Shown: positions 1-10,465, counted from the first letter of the stretch. The stretch is DNA of 64,000 nucleotides from Pseudobacteriovorax sp. (GCA_013215145.1 JABSRP010000015.1:1-64000); one strand, 5' to 3'. Notes: generated by a model not told the origin, from the letters alone. Numbers and translations: made by a program.

Positions 1-436
1 AGGTAGGGAGGCTTGAAATACGTCTGTAGTCCGGTAAATCACTATAAAGAGTCGATTGAAGATCTTGAATCGAAAGGTCCACAGACGAACCCCCGGCCCC
101 TAAGTAGTCTCGAATATCAGTCACCTTACCTTCGGTGCGCAGGCGTTGGGCCTCGGCAAATGCCTGCCACCTAAGATCCTCGATAGGAAGGCTCGATTCC
201 GTGAATTCGCATTTGTCCAACACCAACTTCTCAAGACCCGACTTAATTTTTTCCTGCCCTTGACCTAGATCAGATAGGGCTTCCTTGAGCTTGATGAAGG
301 GTAATTTCTGATACTTCCCAAACAAATCAAGAATATCTTTGGCAAGACTTGACGTCTTCTGGTCCTTCGGGTCCAAAAACTTTGGATAGACTCTTTGGGC
401 TCGTTTTGTATTAATGAGCAGATCTTTGGTAAGCAC
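1..436 (-). CDS. DUF790 (Bax1-like) nuclease, N-terminal part; runs off the window
   Basis: Reading the minus strand from a GTG at 434-436 gives an open frame that stays open to base 1 (145 codons). It begins V/M-L-T-K-D-L-L and continues with an R-x-x-P-x-F-L-D pattern, the usual opening of DUF790 proteins. These are the bacterial relatives of Bax1, the nuclease partner of archaeal XPB helicase. An AAGGAA ribosome-binding site lies about 8 nt upstream of the GTG. The frame overlaps the 3' end of the helicase gene by 26 nt in another phase, so the two are translationally coupled. The nuclease catalytic residues lie beyond the window and cannot be checked. Family assignment rests on the N-terminus plus the helicase neighbour. 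Confidence 0.72.
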   Translation of the reverse strand, partial: MLTKDLLINTKRAQRVYPKFLDPKDQKTSSLAKDILDLFGKYQKLPFIKLKEALSDLGQGQEKIKSGLEKLVLDKCEFTESSLPIEDLRWQAFAEAQRLRTEGKVTDIRDYLGAGGSSVDLSIQDLQSTLYSDLPDYRRISSLPT

Positions 437-1787
437 TATGCTCTTTCCTTCTTTTATTGACAAAGTACTCACTGGTCCCTTCAGAGACTAGTTCGTACAG
501 AACCGCTGTTTTGCCTTTTTGCGCTCTTAGGATCCGGCCCAGGCGCTGCACATGCTCTCTAATTGCGGCGCTACCAGATACCACCACTCCTACACTTGCT
601 TCAGGTACGTCCACGCCCTCATTGAGGACTTTTGATGTCACGAGAATATTGATGCTACCCTTTTTAAACTCTTCAAGCATTTTTTTTCGTTCTTTGGGTT
701 TTGTTTGGTGGGTCAAAACCGGAAGGATAAACAGCTTACCAATGCGGTAAGCGAGGTTATTATCGTTCGTAAAAATTATCATCCGATCTTGAGCATGATG
801 CTTGATAATCTCCCACAGTTCTTTCAGTTTGTTAGCTGACGCCTGCGCTAATTGTTTCTGCAGCCTGAAGGCTTTCATGGCTTGTTTGCCTTCAGAAGAT
901 CGTGAGGCTTTAAACATAAAGTTCTGCCAGCCCTGAGGACCTGACATATTGATGCGATTCTGCCTTATAAATCCCGTATAGATTTGCCTTGCTGCCAAAT
1001 ACTGCTCATGCTCTTCGGGATTCATAGGAACCTCGATGGTGACCACATCGTAGGGAGATAAGCCAGAGCCGATCATGTTCTGTACCTGACCCTCATAAGC
1101 TAAGGGTCCGACGATGTCATAAATCAAGGACTCTTTGCCATCGGATCGTTCCAAGGTTGCGGACAAACCTAATCTGTAGGGTGCTAACGAGCAAATTGCG
1201 ATCTTTTGATAGAGTGGCCCGGGAAGGTGATGGCACTCATCGAAGACCAAAAACCCAAAGCGATTGCCATAGCGTTCAATATGCATTTGTCCCGAGTCAT
1301 ATGTGGCAATGGTTATAGGCTTGATATCATGATGACCGCCCCCTAGGAGCCCTACGTCTCCGCCGAAAAATTTCTTTACCACAGACTCCCACTGCTGCAT
1401 AAGATCGATGGTGGGTACAATAATCAAGGTGCTACGCTTGATCTCCGCAATGGCAAGCATGGCAAGGATCGTCTTACCAGCGCCTGTTGGAAGGCACACG
1501 GTGGCACGACTATTTTCCTTTTTCCAGGCTTTGAGAGCTGCTGCCTGGTGATCTCTTGGTTTGATGCTGCTAAGTAGCTCACCGTTGATGGGTTCATAAG
1601 CTCTCGCTAAATCATCATAGCTCATGTCCTCTTCGAAAAGCGATTCCAACAGAGCTCGGTAGTGCATAGCCATCAGTCGGTGTTGCTTGGTACGAGAATC
1701 CCACTTCACAAAGGTAAAGTGATCTGCTTGCGTTTGCTCCATGCCCTCAATCGTAATGCTGCCTAGGTCAAATCGAAGGGTTGTCAC
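411..1787 (-). CDS. XPB/Rad25-like SF2 DNA helicase
   Basis: DEAD/DEAH-box superfamily 2 helicase of 458 aa. An N-terminal damage-recognition-like region (about residues 1-75) precedes the motor: Walker A P-T-G-A-G-K-T near 100-106, DECH box near 183-186, S-A-T-L motif III, and Q-R-x-G-R-I-L-R motif VI near the C-terminus. A longer frame from 1943 exists, but the GTG at 1787 has AAGGAG six bases upstream and gives the family's usual beginning, a short beta-strand segment then W-D-x-R. It is followed with overlap by a DUF790 gene, the classic XPB-Bax1 helicase-nuclease pairing implicated in DNA repair. The substrate in this organism is unknown. Confidence 0.85.
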   Translation of the reverse strand: MTTLRFDLGSITIEGMEQTQADHFTFVKWDSRTKQHRLMAMHYRALLESLFEEDMSYDDLARAYEPINGELLSSIKPRDHQAAALKAWKKENSRATVCLPTGAGKTILAMLAIAEIKRSTLIIVPTIDLMQQWESVVKKFFGGDVGLLGGGHHDIKPITIATYDSGQMHIERYGNRFGFLVFDECHHLPGPLYQKIAICSLAPYRLGLSATLERSDGKESLIYDIVGPLAYEGQVQNMIGSGLSPYDVVTIEVPMNPEEHEQYLAARQIYTGFIRQNRINMSGPQGWQNFMFKASRSSEGKQAMKAFRLQKQLAQASANKLKELWEIIKHHAQDRMIIFTNDNNLAYRIGKLFILPVLTHQTKPKERKKMLEEFKKGSINILVTSKVLNEGVDVPEASVGVVVSGSAAIREHVQRLGRILRAQKGKTAVLYELVSEGTSEYFVNKRRKEHSAYQRSAH

Positions 1788-2059
1788 CTGAAACTCCTTG
1801 AAACGGGGTGTTATGCCGAAAGTACATGTTGCCTGGTCGGTTGTCCTTGCCCTATGCATTTGATACAAGCAATCTCCTGAAATGCAAATGCTTATTGTTT
1901 CATAAGTAATTCTTGCCGATGATCCGTTGTCAAACCCTTGCAAAGAAACTATGGTTGGAAGGTCTGAACATACTCTCTGTCAGCCCACATTCTGGCATGT
2001 AAATAGCTTGTGGCTGCAAGGCCCCTAAGCCATATTAATAGGATGAGTGAAGAACGAAA

Positions 2060-2854
2060 ATGAAGAACTATTTGGCATTAATGGAAAAGATTCTCCAAGA
2101 AGGAACCTATCGACCCGATCGTACCGGCACGGGGACTTACAGTATTTTCGGGCATCAGATGCGTTTCGATCTAAATGAAGGCTTCCCGCTGGTGACAACG
2201 AAGAAAGTTCATCTAAAATCTGTAATTCACGAGCTGCTCTGGTTTCTTTCTGGCGATACTAATATTAAATACTTGCAAGAGAACAAGGTTAGGATTTGGA
2301 ACGAATGGGCGGACGAGTCCGGGGATCTGGGTCGTGTGTATGGCGCGCAGTGGCGTTCTTGGAAGAACCCCAATGGCGAGACTATCGATCAGATCTCAAC
2401 TGTCTTGGAGCAATTGAGAACCAACCCCCATTCGCGGAGGCACCTTGTGGTTGCCTATAATCCGGGTGAGCTGACCGAAATGGCGCTCCCGCCCTGCCAC
2501 GCCTTCTTTCAATTTTATCTAGCCGATGGAAAGCTATCCTGTCAGCTGTACCAGAGAAGTGCCGATGTATTTTTAGGTGTCCCCTTTAACATAGCATCTT
2601 ATGCTCTTTTGACAATGATGATGGCAAGAGATCTCGACTGCGGTCTCGGTGAGTTTGTCCATACTCTTGGCGATGCTCATATCTATAAAAACCATTTAGA
2701 GCAGGCGACATTGCAACTCACCAGGGAGCCTCGAGGATTGCCGACGATCAAATTAAATCCGCGGGTCAAAAGCCTATTCGACTTTACTTATGACGATTTC
2801 ACGATCGAGAATTACGATCCTCATCCCGCAATTAAAGCGGAGGTTTCAGTTTAA
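2060..2854 (+). CDS. thyA: Thymidylate synthase
   Basis: Methylates dUMP to dTMP with 5,10-methylene-tetrahydrofolate, producing dihydrofolate in the cytoplasm. The 264-aa length equals that of E. coli ThyA. Clear landmarks are the R-x-D-R-T-G-T-G-T phosphate-binding segment near residues 18-26, the [10 protein letters not shown] block near 59-68, and the active-site P-P-C-H with Cys146. Its stop codon is directly followed by the folA ATG, so thyA, folA and a hydrolase form one operon. The intergenic stretch to the divergent helicase (1788-2059) should hold the promoters. Confidence 0.98.
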   Translation: MKNYLALMEKILQEGTYRPDRTGTGTYSIFGHQMRFDLNEGFPLVTTKKVHLKSVIHELLWFLSGDTNIKYLQENKVRIWNEWADESGDLGRVYGAQWRSWKNPNGETIDQISTVLEQLRTNPHSRRHLVVAYNPGELTEMALPPCHAFFQFYLADGKLSCQLYQRSADVFLGVPFNIASYALLTMMMARDLDCGLGEFVHTLGDAHIYKNHLEQATLQLTREPRGLPTIKLNPRVKSLFDFTYDDFTIENYDPHPAIKAEVSV

Positions 2855-3340
2855 ATGATTGCACAAATTGTAGCCTGCACCAAAAATGGAGTCATAGGTA
2901 AGGATGGGGCCATGCCATGGCACCTTCCTGAAGATCTTAAATTTTTTAAGCGGGTAACGATGGGCTCGTGTCTGATCATGGGGCGAAAGACTTATGAGTC
3001 TATCGGTCGTCCGTTACCGGGACGAAAGACCATAGTTGTGTCACGGCAAGAGACCGTTCTCGACTCGCGGGTGATTCAAGTGAGCTCTATTGAGCAGGCC
3101 TTGGCCAAGTGCCAATCACTAAGAGACACCTGGGGTGATAAGGTTTTCATTATTGGTGGCGGGCAAATTTACGAGCAAACTTTAGATCTAGTCGATCGTA
3201 TCTACCTAACGAAAATCCATCAGGACATCACTGGTGACACTTACTATCCATTGGATCGCCTGGTGAACTTTAGTATGATCGAAGACTCTAGTTTTTCGGA
3301 ACCTATCCCTTATTCTTTCCAAACCTTTGAGCGCAATTGA
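2855..3340 (+). CDS. folA: Dihydrofolate reductase
   Basis: Reduces dihydrofolate to tetrahydrofolate with NADPH, regenerating the cofactor oxidised by ThyA. The 161-aa protein shows the P-W-H-L-P-E-D segment with Asp27 in the position of the catalytic acid of E. coli FolA, the M-G-R-K-T-Y-E-S-I-G-R-P-L-P-G-R NADPH-binding segment, and the later G-G-G-Q-I-Y motif. The start codon follows the thyA stop with no gap, and the stop overlaps the next start (TGATG). Confidence 0.98.
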   Translation: MIAQIVACTKNGVIGKDGAMPWHLPEDLKFFKRVTMGSCLIMGRKTYESIGRPLPGRKTIVVSRQETVLDSRVIQVSSIEQALAKCQSLRDTWGDKVFIIGGGQIYEQTLDLVDRIYLTKIHQDITGDTYYPLDRLVNFSMIEDSSFSEPIPYSFQTFERN

Positions 3341-4119
3341 TGCAGGTGAGCTGTTTTGGAGAGATGGTGAATCCAGACCATGTCTTGGTTTTTCTTCACG
3401 GCTTTCTTGGTGATACTCGCGATTGGCAACGTGTGATTCAGGTTCTTTTGGATAGTGATCCTAAGATCCTGTGTATAAGCATAGATTTACCGGGTCACGG
3501 GGGATCGAAGCATTATCAACCTGAGACCTGGAAGGTCCTTTGCGAAGATATCATGAGCGAGATCAAAGCCCGTGCCGTAAGTGTCGATGGACTGATTGGC
3601 TATTCCATGGGGGGGCGTATTGCTACACTGCTTGCGGTTCTCTTTCCCGAAAGCTTTCGGCTTCTGGTATTAGAATCCTCATCCTTTGGTATCGCAGATG
3701 CTAGTGAACGGCGTCGAAGGCTCGACTGGGAACTCTCCTTGAACTTGAGCCATGTCACCACTGAGAGTTCGAAACGAGAATTTCTCCAGCAATGGTATCG
3801 TCTGAGCCTGTTTATCGGTATAGAAAAAACTGAAGGATTCCAGGCCATGATGGAGAGGCGTATGGATCAAGATTTCGCTGCTATTGAGCAAGGGATGCGA
3901 TCCACAAGTGTGGCGTTCATGCCATGCTTAGATCATTTCCTGCAAAAAACTGATCAAAACATCTTATATATCTACGGTGAGTTGGATCAAAAGTATGCGG
4001 ATATTGCCACGTCCCTAGGGACAGCTGCCAATGTCATTGGGGCTGCTGATGCAAGTCACAACGTCCACCTAACAAATCCTAGTTGGTTTGCAGGAATTCT
4101 CGCACAGAATATGGGGTGA
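3340..4119 (+). CDS. Alpha/beta hydrolase, MenH-like
   Basis: A 259-aa alpha/beta hydrolase with an H-G-F-L-G-D oxyanion segment near residue 20, the I-D-L-P-G-H-G-x-S motif near 48-56, and the nucleophile elbow G-Y-S-M-G-G with Ser89. A His near residue 237 completes the likely triad. These motifs resemble MenH (SHCHC synthase of menaquinone biosynthesis), and a menB gene lies 28 kb away. Generic hydrolases share them, so the MenH role is a suggestion. ATG 3340 overlaps the folA stop; a TTG three bases earlier is an equivalent start. It is the third gene of the thyA-folA operon. Confidence 0.7.
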   Translation: MQVSCFGEMVNPDHVLVFLHGFLGDTRDWQRVIQVLLDSDPKILCISIDLPGHGGSKHYQPETWKVLCEDIMSEIKARAVSVDGLIGYSMGGRIATLLAVLFPESFRLLVLESSSFGIADASERRRRLDWELSLNLSHVTTESSKREFLQQWYRLSLFIGIEKTEGFQAMMERRMDQDFAAIEQGMRSTSVAFMPCLDHFLQKTDQNILYIYGELDQKYADIATSLGTAANVIGAADASHNVHLTNPSWFAGILAQNMG

Positions 4120-4150
4120 AAGGGTTTCCTGAATGAAGGAATATAACTGT

Positions 4151-4183
4151 CCAGGTAGCCAATAAACGAGCCTTGCTGCCTGG
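4151..4183 (+). other. Inverted repeat after the MenH-like gene
   Basis: CCAGGTAGC at 4151-4159 can pair with GCTGCCTGG at 4175-4183 through nine base pairs, one of them G-U, with a 15-nt loop. No T-run follows, so it is not a canonical terminator. It may stabilise the 3' end of the thyA-folA transcript. Confidence 0.35.
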
Positions 4184-4507
4184 TTCAAAGTGTACTACTT
4201 TGTTTACAGTACTCGTCAAATGTTTAGGGTCTTTAAAGAGACATTTATGCCTTTTGAATCGCAAAGTTTCGTGGCTACCGCCGGTGAAAAACACGATCGA
4301 AATGCCTATATCTGTAAGTAAAAAAGTGCGTCTTTTTTTGGCATGGTCTCATGGTGTATCCTGATTTTGTCGAGACTAGGTTCAATGGAAACGCTGGTAC
4401 TGTGGACTCATGACTTAGTTGTTGGGTAAAATCATGGGTGAGGCGCTTAGCTTCAACATAATGCTACCTTGAAAAAAACTTTGGTTATGATAATAGTACA
4501 CGCTCCG

Positions 4508-4547
4508 ATTTGTCTGCTGATTTTCTACAATAATTTTGCAGACAAAT
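4508..4547 (+). promoter_or_regulatory. Perfect 10-bp inverted repeat in the nqr leader
   Basis: ATTTGTCTGC at 4508-4517 and GCAGACAAAT at 4538-4547 are exact reverse complements separated by 20 nt. The element ends 40 bases before the nqrA ATG, and no T-run follows it. It could be a dimeric operator or an RNA stem in the nqr leader. I do not recognise it as a known site. Confidence 0.5.
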
Positions 4548-4587
4548 TCACTACCACCCTCGAATTGGAAAGGATCTGCTTAGACCT

Positions 4588-5931
4588 ATGATTAAGCTAA
4601 AAAAAGGTCTGAATCTTCCCATCACTGGTCAACCAAACGAGACCGTTGAAAATGCAGTGACCAAGCACGTCGCAGTAGTTGGTGAAGACTATGTCGGGAT
4701 GAAGCCGACCATGCATGTTAAAGTCGGTGATCGCGTCAACACAGGACAACTTCTTTTTGTCGACAAACGTAACACGGGAGTGAGATTTACCTCGCCAGGT
4801 TGCGGACAAGTTGTCGCTATTAACCGTGGCGAGAAAAGGGTCCTGCAGTCAGTCGTCATTGCAGTCGATGGTACCGACGAAGAAACCTTCACCCAGTACA
4901 ACGATACAGATATGCTGTCATTGACTGGTGAGCAGATCGAAGAAAACCTAAACCAATCGGGGCTCTGGGTTGCATTGAGGACGAGGCCCTTCTCGAAGGC
5001 GCCGGCGTTAGGGACTAGACCTAACAGTATTTTTGTAAACATGATGGATACGAATCCGCTAGCGCCGAGTATCAAAACAATACTATCCGGCCAGGAACAC
5101 CTGCTCAACACAGGACTGCGGATCTTAGCCAAGCTTTCCAAAACGAAAGTGTATATTTGCAAAGAAGACGGTTTACAGGTTTCCGCTCCAGACCTTAAGG
5201 AGCTGCATTTCCAAACCTTCAAAGGTCCACATCCTGCAGGCCTTCCGGGAACCCACATCCATCATTTGGACCCCGTGAGCGCCAACAAAACCGTTTGGAC
5301 CATCGGATTCCAGGATGTCATCGCGATCGGGCATTTGTTCTCCACTGGTAAGCTTTTGACGAAAAGAGTGATTTCCCTTGCTGGTCCTGGCGTTAAGGAG
5401 CCAAAGCATTTTCGGGTCAACCTAGGAGCGTCTCTGGACGAGTTAACGCGTAGCCGATTAAAACCAGAAGAGCAACGCGTGATTTCTGGATCGGTCCTTT
5501 CCGGGAGAAAAGCCTCTGGTCCTTATGGATACCTTGGGCGCTTTCATCAGCAAGTCTCTGTCATTGCCGAAGGTCGTGAGAGAGAATTACTTGGGTGGCA
5601 CATGCCAGGGTTCGATAAGTTTTCGGCTCGAAGGACATTCGTCTCTTCGTGGCTCACTCCGAAAAAGAAGTTTGATTTGACCACAAGTACCGGCGGAAGT
5701 ATCCGCGCAATGGTTCCAACAGATAGTTATAATACAGTGATGCCAATGGACATCGAGCCGACCTACTTACTCAGGTCATTGCTTACGGGTGATTCAGACT
5801 TTGCCCAGCAACTCGGGGCTCTAGAGCTTGACGAGGAGGACCTTGGCCTGTTGACCTTCGTTTGTCCCACCAAGCTAGAGTACGGTCCACACCTACGAAG
5901 CATTCTTACAACCATTGAAATGGAGGGATAG
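4588..5931 (+). CDS. nqrA: Na+-translocating NADH:quinone reductase subunit A
   Basis: Peripheral cytoplasmic subunit of the six-subunit Na+-NQR, which oxidises NADH, reduces quinone and exports Na+. The 447-aa length is typical. The N-terminal K-K-G-L-N-L-P-I-x-G segment and the repeated glycine-rich barrel-sandwich motifs are those of NqrA, a relative of RnfC that lacks iron-sulfur clusters. It is first in an intact nqrABCDEF operon. The TAG stop is one base before the nqrB ATG. Confidence 0.97.
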   Translation: MIKLKKGLNLPITGQPNETVENAVTKHVAVVGEDYVGMKPTMHVKVGDRVNTGQLLFVDKRNTGVRFTSPGCGQVVAINRGEKRVLQSVVIAVDGTDEETFTQYNDTDMLSLTGEQIEENLNQSGLWVALRTRPFSKAPALGTRPNSIFVNMMDTNPLAPSIKTILSGQEHLLNTGLRILAKLSKTKVYICKEDGLQVSAPDLKELHFQTFKGPHPAGLPGTHIHHLDPVSANKTVWTIGFQDVIAIGHLFSTGKLLTKRVISLAGPGVKEPKHFRVNLGASLDELTRSRLKPEEQRVISGSVLSGRKASGPYGYLGRFHQQVSVIAEGRERELLGWHMPGFDKFSARRTFVSSWLTPKKKFDLTTSTGGSIRAMVPTDSYNTVMPMDIEPTYLLRSLLTGDSDFAQQLGALELDEEDLGLLTFVCPTKLEYGPHLRSILTTIEMEG

Positions 5932-5932
5932 T

Positions 5933-7150
5933 ATGAAACCTCTACGAAGTCTATTAGACAAAGCGCACCCCATGTTTGACAAGGGGAGTAAACTCGAAAA
6001 GCTCTATCCATTATACGAGCTTGTCGACACCTTTCTTTACACGCCTGGTGAAGTCACCAAGGGTGCCTCTCACGTCCGTGATGGCATTGACCTTAAGCGG
6101 ACTATGATCACCGTCGCTGTTGCCCTGTCGCCGGCGATCTTCTTTGCTCTCTATAATACGGGTTTGCAGGCAAACCTAGCCATCGAAAAGATGGGATTAA
6201 CTGAAATCTCTGGATGGCGTGGTGCTGTGATCGGTATGACCGGTCTTGGTTTCGACTCAACAAATATTTTTGCTAACCTGCTTCACGGACTACTATATTT
6301 TCTGCCCATCTTTATCGTAACCCAAGTAGCGGGCGGCATCTTCGAGGTTATCTTTGCTATAGTGAGAAAACACGAAGTTAACGAAGGGTTTTTAGTATCC
6401 GGACTTTTGTTTCCATTGACCCTTCCACCAACCATTCCTCTTTGGCAAGTCGCCGTGGGTATTGCCTTCGGGGTCGTGTTCGCCAAGGAAATCTTTGGCG
6501 GCACCGGTAAAAACTTTTTGAATGTTGCATTGACAGCCAGAGCCTTTTTGTTCTTCGCCTATCCAGCTCAGATTTCCGGTGATGCAGTATGGACTGCGGC
6601 CGACGGTTACACGGGTGCGACAATCTTAAGTCTCGGAGCTACGGGCGGTGTCGAAGCGGTAACAGCAGCCTATAGTTGGTTAGATGCCTTTATCGGATTC
6701 ATTCCTGGTTCCATGGGTGAAACCTCTGTTTTGGCTTGTCTTTTCGGAGCCGTTGTCTTGATTGCATCCGGAATCGGCTCTTGGCGTATCATGTTGGGGA
6801 TGCTGGCAGGAGGCTTGTTTGCGTCGCTGCTGCTATACGTCATTGGTAGTGATACGAATCCTATGTTTAGCTTGAGTCCGGCTTGGCATCTCGTAGCGGG
6901 TAGCTTTGCCTTCGGACTGGTGTTTATGGTGACCGATCCAGTTTCTGCAGCCATGACACGCACGGGAATGCTGGTTTATGGCGGTCTTGTCGGGGTTATG
7001 GCGATCATCGTGCGGTCGATCAACCCAGCTTACCCAGAAGGAGTCATGCTAGCCATTTTGTTTGGTAACGTATTTGCTCCTCTGATTGATTACTACGTCG
7101 TCAAAGGTAACATCAAACGAAGGGAAATTCGGTCAGGAGTCGCAGCATGA
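5933..7150 (+). CDS. nqrB: Na+-NQR subunit B
   Basis: Large membrane subunit (405 aa) with about ten hydrophobic helices that helps form the sodium channel. The segment D-G-Y-T-G-A-T holds Thr230, matching the threonine that carries covalently bound FMN in characterised NqrB. The ATG at 5933, preceded by GGAGG, gives the usual N-terminus; an upstream TTG extension to 5915 lies inside nqrA and is unlikely. It overlaps nqrC by 4 nt. Confidence 0.97.
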   Translation: MKPLRSLLDKAHPMFDKGSKLEKLYPLYELVDTFLYTPGEVTKGASHVRDGIDLKRTMITVAVALSPAIFFALYNTGLQANLAIEKMGLTEISGWRGAVIGMTGLGFDSTNIFANLLHGLLYFLPIFIVTQVAGGIFEVIFAIVRKHEVNEGFLVSGLLFPLTLPPTIPLWQVAVGIAFGVVFAKEIFGGTGKNFLNVALTARAFLFFAYPAQISGDAVWTAADGYTGATILSLGATGGVEAVTAAYSWLDAFIGFIPGSMGETSVLACLFGAVVLIASGIGSWRIMLGMLAGGLFASLLLYVIGSDTNPMFSLSPAWHLVAGSFAFGLVFMVTDPVSAAMTRTGMLVYGGLVGVMAIIVRSINPAYPEGVMLAILFGNVFAPLIDYYVVKGNIKRREIRSGVAA

Positions 7151-7926
7151 GTGGTTCAAGAGAAACGGTTGGGAAAACCATAACAGTAGCCGCCGTCCTT
7201 TGCATTGCCTGTTCAATCTTGGTGTCGGCAGCTGCGGTGTCGTTGAGATCAACGCAACAGAAAAACAAAGCCCTGGATAAAAAGAAGAATATTCTAGCCG
7301 CGGCAGGACTGCTCGAAGAGGGGGCTGACGTCGAGGCAGTTTTCGCTGAAAAGGTTAAGATTAAGATCGTGAACCTAGGTAAGGGCACTTACAATGAGGA
7401 CTTCGATCCGGCAACCTTTGACCAAAGGAAAGCAGCTAAGGATCCAGACACGTCGATTAAAATACCGTCCGGAGAAGACCTAGCGCGCATCAAGCGCCGA
7501 GCGACAGTAGCCTCAGTCTATGAAGTCTACGATAACGGCCAGCTAAAGCAGGTAGTATTCCCTGTGCATGGAAAAGGCCTCTGGTCGACGATGTACGGGT
7601 TTCTAGCTCTGGAGCCAGACATGAGAACCGTGGCTGGTTTGGGATTTTACGAACACGGCGAAACCCCTGGATTGGGTGGGGAGATTGACAACCCGAAATG
7701 GAAGGCCACTTGGGTTGGTAAAAAGATTTTTGATGATAGTGATAAAATGTCTATCGATGTCCTCAAAGGCCAAACCGTCGCTGGAAGCCCTAAGATCCAA
7801 TACGAGGTAGACGGTCTTTCAGGTGCGACTTTGACGGCCAACGGGGTCGAAGACCTTGTCAGATATTGGCTTGCCGAAGATACGTTCAAACCATATATCG
7901 AAAAAATTAGACAAAGGGGTGCCTAA
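7147..7926 (+). CDS. nqrC: Na+-NQR subunit C
   Basis: Membrane-anchored periplasmic flavoprotein subunit (259 aa). One N-terminal helix at about residues 11-33 is followed by a soluble FMN-binding domain. The flavinylation motif D-G-L-S-G-A-T ends at Thr228, the expected site of FMN attachment by ApbE. The apbE gene lies at the end of the same cluster. Start overlaps the nqrB stop (ATGA); stop overlaps the nqrD ATG by one base. Confidence 0.97.
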   Translation: MSGSRETVGKTITVAAVLCIACSILVSAAAVSLRSTQQKNKALDKKKNILAAAGLLEEGADVEAVFAEKVKIKIVNLGKGTYNEDFDPATFDQRKAAKDPDTSIKIPSGEDLARIKRRATVASVYEVYDNGQLKQVVFPVHGKGLWSTMYGFLALEPDMRTVAGLGFYEHGETPGLGGEIDNPKWKATWVGKKIFDDSDKMSIDVLKGQTVAGSPKIQYEVDGLSGATLTANGVEDLVRYWLAEDTFKPYIEKIRQRGA

Positions 7927-8552
7927 TGGCTGAAAAGGTTAAAGACGTCCTTATTGGACCAATATTCGTAAATAACCCGATTGCACTACAAATCCTAGGG
8001 ATTTGCTCGGCACTTGCTGTGACGACAAGTTTGGATACCTCTATCACAATGACAGTTGCTGTTATCGCGGTTTTGTCATTGTCAAACTTCATGGTGAGTA
8101 TCATCCGAAACCTGATCCCGAGTAGTATCAGGATTATCGTTCAGATGTGTATCATCGCATCGCTGGTAATCGTTGTTGATCAGGTTCTTAAGGCATTTCT
8201 TTATGAAATTAGTAAGCAGCTCTCTGTATTCGTCGGGCTCATCATCACCAACTGTATTGTCATGGGGCGAGCGGAAGCTTATGCCATGAAAAATACACCC
8301 TTTATGAGTCTCATCGATGGTATCGGTAATGGTCTTGGTTATGGAATTGTTTTGATTTTTGTCGGAGTCTTTCGCGAGCTCTTCGGTAAGGGATCACTTT
8401 TTGGAGTCAGTATCCTAACACCTGCGACTGAAGGTGGATGGTATCAGCCTAACGGCCTGATGGTTTTGGCTCCGAGTGCTTTCTTTCTTATTGGTTTATT
8501 CATCTGGGCTGTCAGAACATGGAAGCCTGATCAAGTTGAGCACGAGGGGTAG
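7926..8552 (+). CDS. nqrD: Na+-NQR subunit D
   Basis: Integral membrane subunit (208 aa) with about six helices. NqrD and NqrE share an inverted-topology fold with a conserved cysteine pair that holds an iron centre in the membrane; the [12 protein letters not shown] segment near residue 110 carries one such Cys. The first base of the ATG is the last base of the nqrC stop. Confidence 0.96.
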   Translation: MAEKVKDVLIGPIFVNNPIALQILGICSALAVTTSLDTSITMTVAVIAVLSLSNFMVSIIRNLIPSSIRIIVQMCIIASLVIVVDQVLKAFLYEISKQLSVFVGLIITNCIVMGRAEAYAMKNTPFMSLIDGIGNGLGYGIVLIFVGVFRELFGKGSLFGVSILTPATEGGWYQPNGLMVLAPSAFFLIGLFIWAVRTWKPDQVEHEG

Positions 8553-8557
8553 GACGT

Positions 8558-9175
8558 ATGGAACATTATCTTAGCATTTTTGTTAAAGCAGTCTTTATTG
8601 AAAACATGGCATTAGCCTTTTTCCTTGGTATGTGTACTTTTTTGGCCGTATCAAAGAAGGTCGATACTTCAGTGGGTCTTGGAATCGCGGTTGTTGTGGT
8701 CCAAGTGATTACCGTTCCTGCTAATAACCTTATCTACAACTACTTGCTCAAAGAAGGCGCATTGACCTGGACCGGTGTCGAAAGCCTTGCCACTATAGAC
8801 CTCAGCTTTTTGGGGCTGATCTCTTACATCGGTGTGATTGCCGCCATGGTTCAAATTTTGGAGATGGCTCTCGATAAATTCGTCCCCACTTTATACAACG
8901 CTTTGGGTATCTTTCTTCCACTTATCACAGTGAACTGCGCAATCCTTGGTGGTTCGTTGTTTATGGTGGAGCGTGACTATACCTTTACGGAGTCATTGTC
9001 TTTTGGCCTTGGTTCTGGAGTTGGTTTTGGGTTGGCCATTGCTGCATTAGCCGGGATTCGGGAAAAGCTAAAGTATTCCGATGTTCCTGATGGCCTAAAA
9101 GGTTTGGGAATCACATTTATAACAGTTGGACTCATGTCTTTGGCGTTTATGGCGTTCTCTGGAATCCAGTTGTAA
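8558..9175 (+). CDS. nqrE: Na+-NQR subunit E
   Basis: Integral membrane subunit (205 aa), the inverted-repeat partner of NqrD. The segments F-L-G-M-C-T-F-L-A near residue 26 and V-N-C-A-I-L-G-G near 127 carry the two conserved cysteines of the membrane iron centre. It follows nqrD after five bases and precedes nqrF by 18 bases. Confidence 0.96.
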   Translation: MEHYLSIFVKAVFIENMALAFFLGMCTFLAVSKKVDTSVGLGIAVVVVQVITVPANNLIYNYLLKEGALTWTGVESLATIDLSFLGLISYIGVIAAMVQILEMALDKFVPTLYNALGIFLPLITVNCAILGGSLFMVERDYTFTESLSFGLGSGVGFGLAIAALAGIREKLKYSDVPDGLKGLGITFITVGLMSLAFMAFSGIQL

Positions 9176-9193
9176 ATAAAAGGAAGGTGTGAA

Positions 9194-10420
9194 ATGGGAG
9201 AAATAATTTTAGGTGTTGGCATGTTTACAGCCATCGTGCTGTTCTTGGTTGCCATCATCCTTTTTGCAAAATCGAAGCTTGTAGCTTCTGGTGATATCAA
9301 AATCTTAATCAATGATGATCCTGAAAAGGCGATTACCGTTCCAGCTGGTGGTAAACTGCTTAATATCCTAGCAGATGAAAAGATCTTCATTTCATCTGCC
9401 TGTGGTGGTGGCGGAACCTGCGCTCAGTGTAAGGTTAAAGTCAAAGAGGGTGGCGGCGAGATTCTCTCGACTGAGCTTTCTCATATCTCTAAAAGGGAAG
9501 CGAGAGAAGGCGAGCGCCTTTCCTGTCAGGTTACCTGCAAGTCAGATATGGTGATTGAGGTCCCTGACGAGGCTCTCGACACTAAAAAATGGGAGTGTGT
9601 GGTTCGTTCTAACGACAACGTTGCGACCTTTATTAAGGAGTTGGTCCTAGAGCTACCAGAAGGCGAAAATGTGAATTTCCGTGCTGGTGGATACATCCAA
9701 ATTGAGGCTCCAGCCTACGAAGCAGACTTCAAAGACTTTGATATCGAAGAGCAGTATCGTGGGGACTGGGAAAAATTTAATGTCTTCAAGTACAAGGCCA
9801 GCTTTTCCGACCCAACGATCCGCGCCTACTCGATGGCCAACTACCCTGAGGAAAAAGGCATTATTATGCTTAACGTTCGGATTGCCACTCCTCCCAGGGA
9901 AGCGCCTAATGCACCTCCAGGACGGATGTCTTCGTATATTTTCAACCTCAAGCCGGGTGACAAAGTCACCATATCAGGGCCTTATGGTGAATTCTTTGCC
10001 AAAGAAACAGCCAATGAAATGGTTTTCGTCGGTGGTGGTGCTGGTATGGCTCCCATGCGCTCTCATATTTTCGATCAGTTGAAGCGTATCCATTCGGATC
10101 GAAAAATGACTTTCTGGTACGGTGCTCGTAGTAAGCGTGAGATGTTCTACGAGGACGATTTCAATATGCTGCAGGGCGAAAACGATAACTTTAAATGGCA
10201 CTGCGCCTTGTCCGAGCCTCTACCCGAAGATAACTGGGAAGGCTACACTGGGTTCATTCACCAGGTATTGTTCGATAATTATCTGAAGGATCACGATGCT
10301 CCCGAAGATATTGAGTATTACCTATGTGGTCCCCCCATGATGAACAAGGCCGTCATCGATATGCTCCATAGTCTTGGGGTGGAAGATGACAACATCATGC
10401 TCGATGACTTTGGTGGATAA
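9194..10420 (+). CDS. nqrF: Na+-NQR subunit F, NADH dehydrogenase subunit
   Basis: Entry subunit that takes electrons from NADH. It has one N-terminal membrane helix (about residues 4-26), a ferredoxin-type [2Fe-2S] domain with Cys70, Cys76, Cys79 and Cys111, and a C-terminal FAD/NADH-binding reductase domain with R-A-Y-S-M-A-N (FAD) and the late C-G-P-P-M-M-N segment. The cysteine spacing and the 408-aa length match characterised NqrF. A clear AAGGAAGG ribosome-binding site precedes the ATG. An intrinsic terminator follows the stop. Confidence 0.97.
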   Translation: MGEIILGVGMFTAIVLFLVAIILFAKSKLVASGDIKILINDDPEKAITVPAGGKLLNILADEKIFISSACGGGGTCAQCKVKVKEGGGEILSTELSHISKREAREGERLSCQVTCKSDMVIEVPDEALDTKKWECVVRSNDNVATFIKELVLELPEGENVNFRAGGYIQIEAPAYEADFKDFDIEEQYRGDWEKFNVFKYKASFSDPTIRAYSMANYPEEKGIIMLNVRIATPPREAPNAPPGRMSSYIFNLKPGDKVTISGPYGEFFAKETANEMVFVGGGAGMAPMRSHIFDQLKRIHSDRKMTFWYGARSKREMFYEDDFNMLQGENDNFKWHCALSEPLPEDNWEGYTGFIHQVLFDNYLKDHDAPEDIEYYLCGPPMMNKAVIDMLHSLGVEDDNIMLDDFGG

Positions 10421-10426
10421 AAACAC

Positions 10427-10452
10427 AAGGTGCCTTCGGCACCTTTTTTTTT
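10427..10452 (+). terminator. Intrinsic terminator after nqrF
   Basis: AAGGTGCC at 10427-10434 pairs perfectly with GGCACCTT at 10438-10445 around a three-base loop and is followed by a run of Ts to 10452. It should end most nqrA-F transcripts before apbE-nqrM. Confidence 0.88.
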
Positions 10453-10465
10453 GGAAAAAAATGGA

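Larger units (their letters stand above)
4120..4587 (+). promoter_or_regulatory. Leader/promoter region of the nqr operon
   Basis: This 468-base gap holds no convincing gene. It carries two inverted repeats: one at 4151-4183 just after the hydrolase gene, and a perfect 10-bp repeat at 4508-4547. A weak sigma70-like promoter can be proposed from TTGAAA at 4469-4474 and an A/T-rich TATGATAATAG tract ending near 4496, but the spacing is not ideal. The nqr transcript probably begins here. Confidence 0.4.

Noticed and set aside
4151-4183. Stem after the MenH-like gene as an intrinsic terminator
   Set aside because: No T-run follows; kept only as an inverted repeat.
10430-10465. GTG start extending apbE upstream
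   Set aside because: The codon lies inside the intrinsic terminator stem of nqrF, while ATG 10466 gives a normal exported ApbE.
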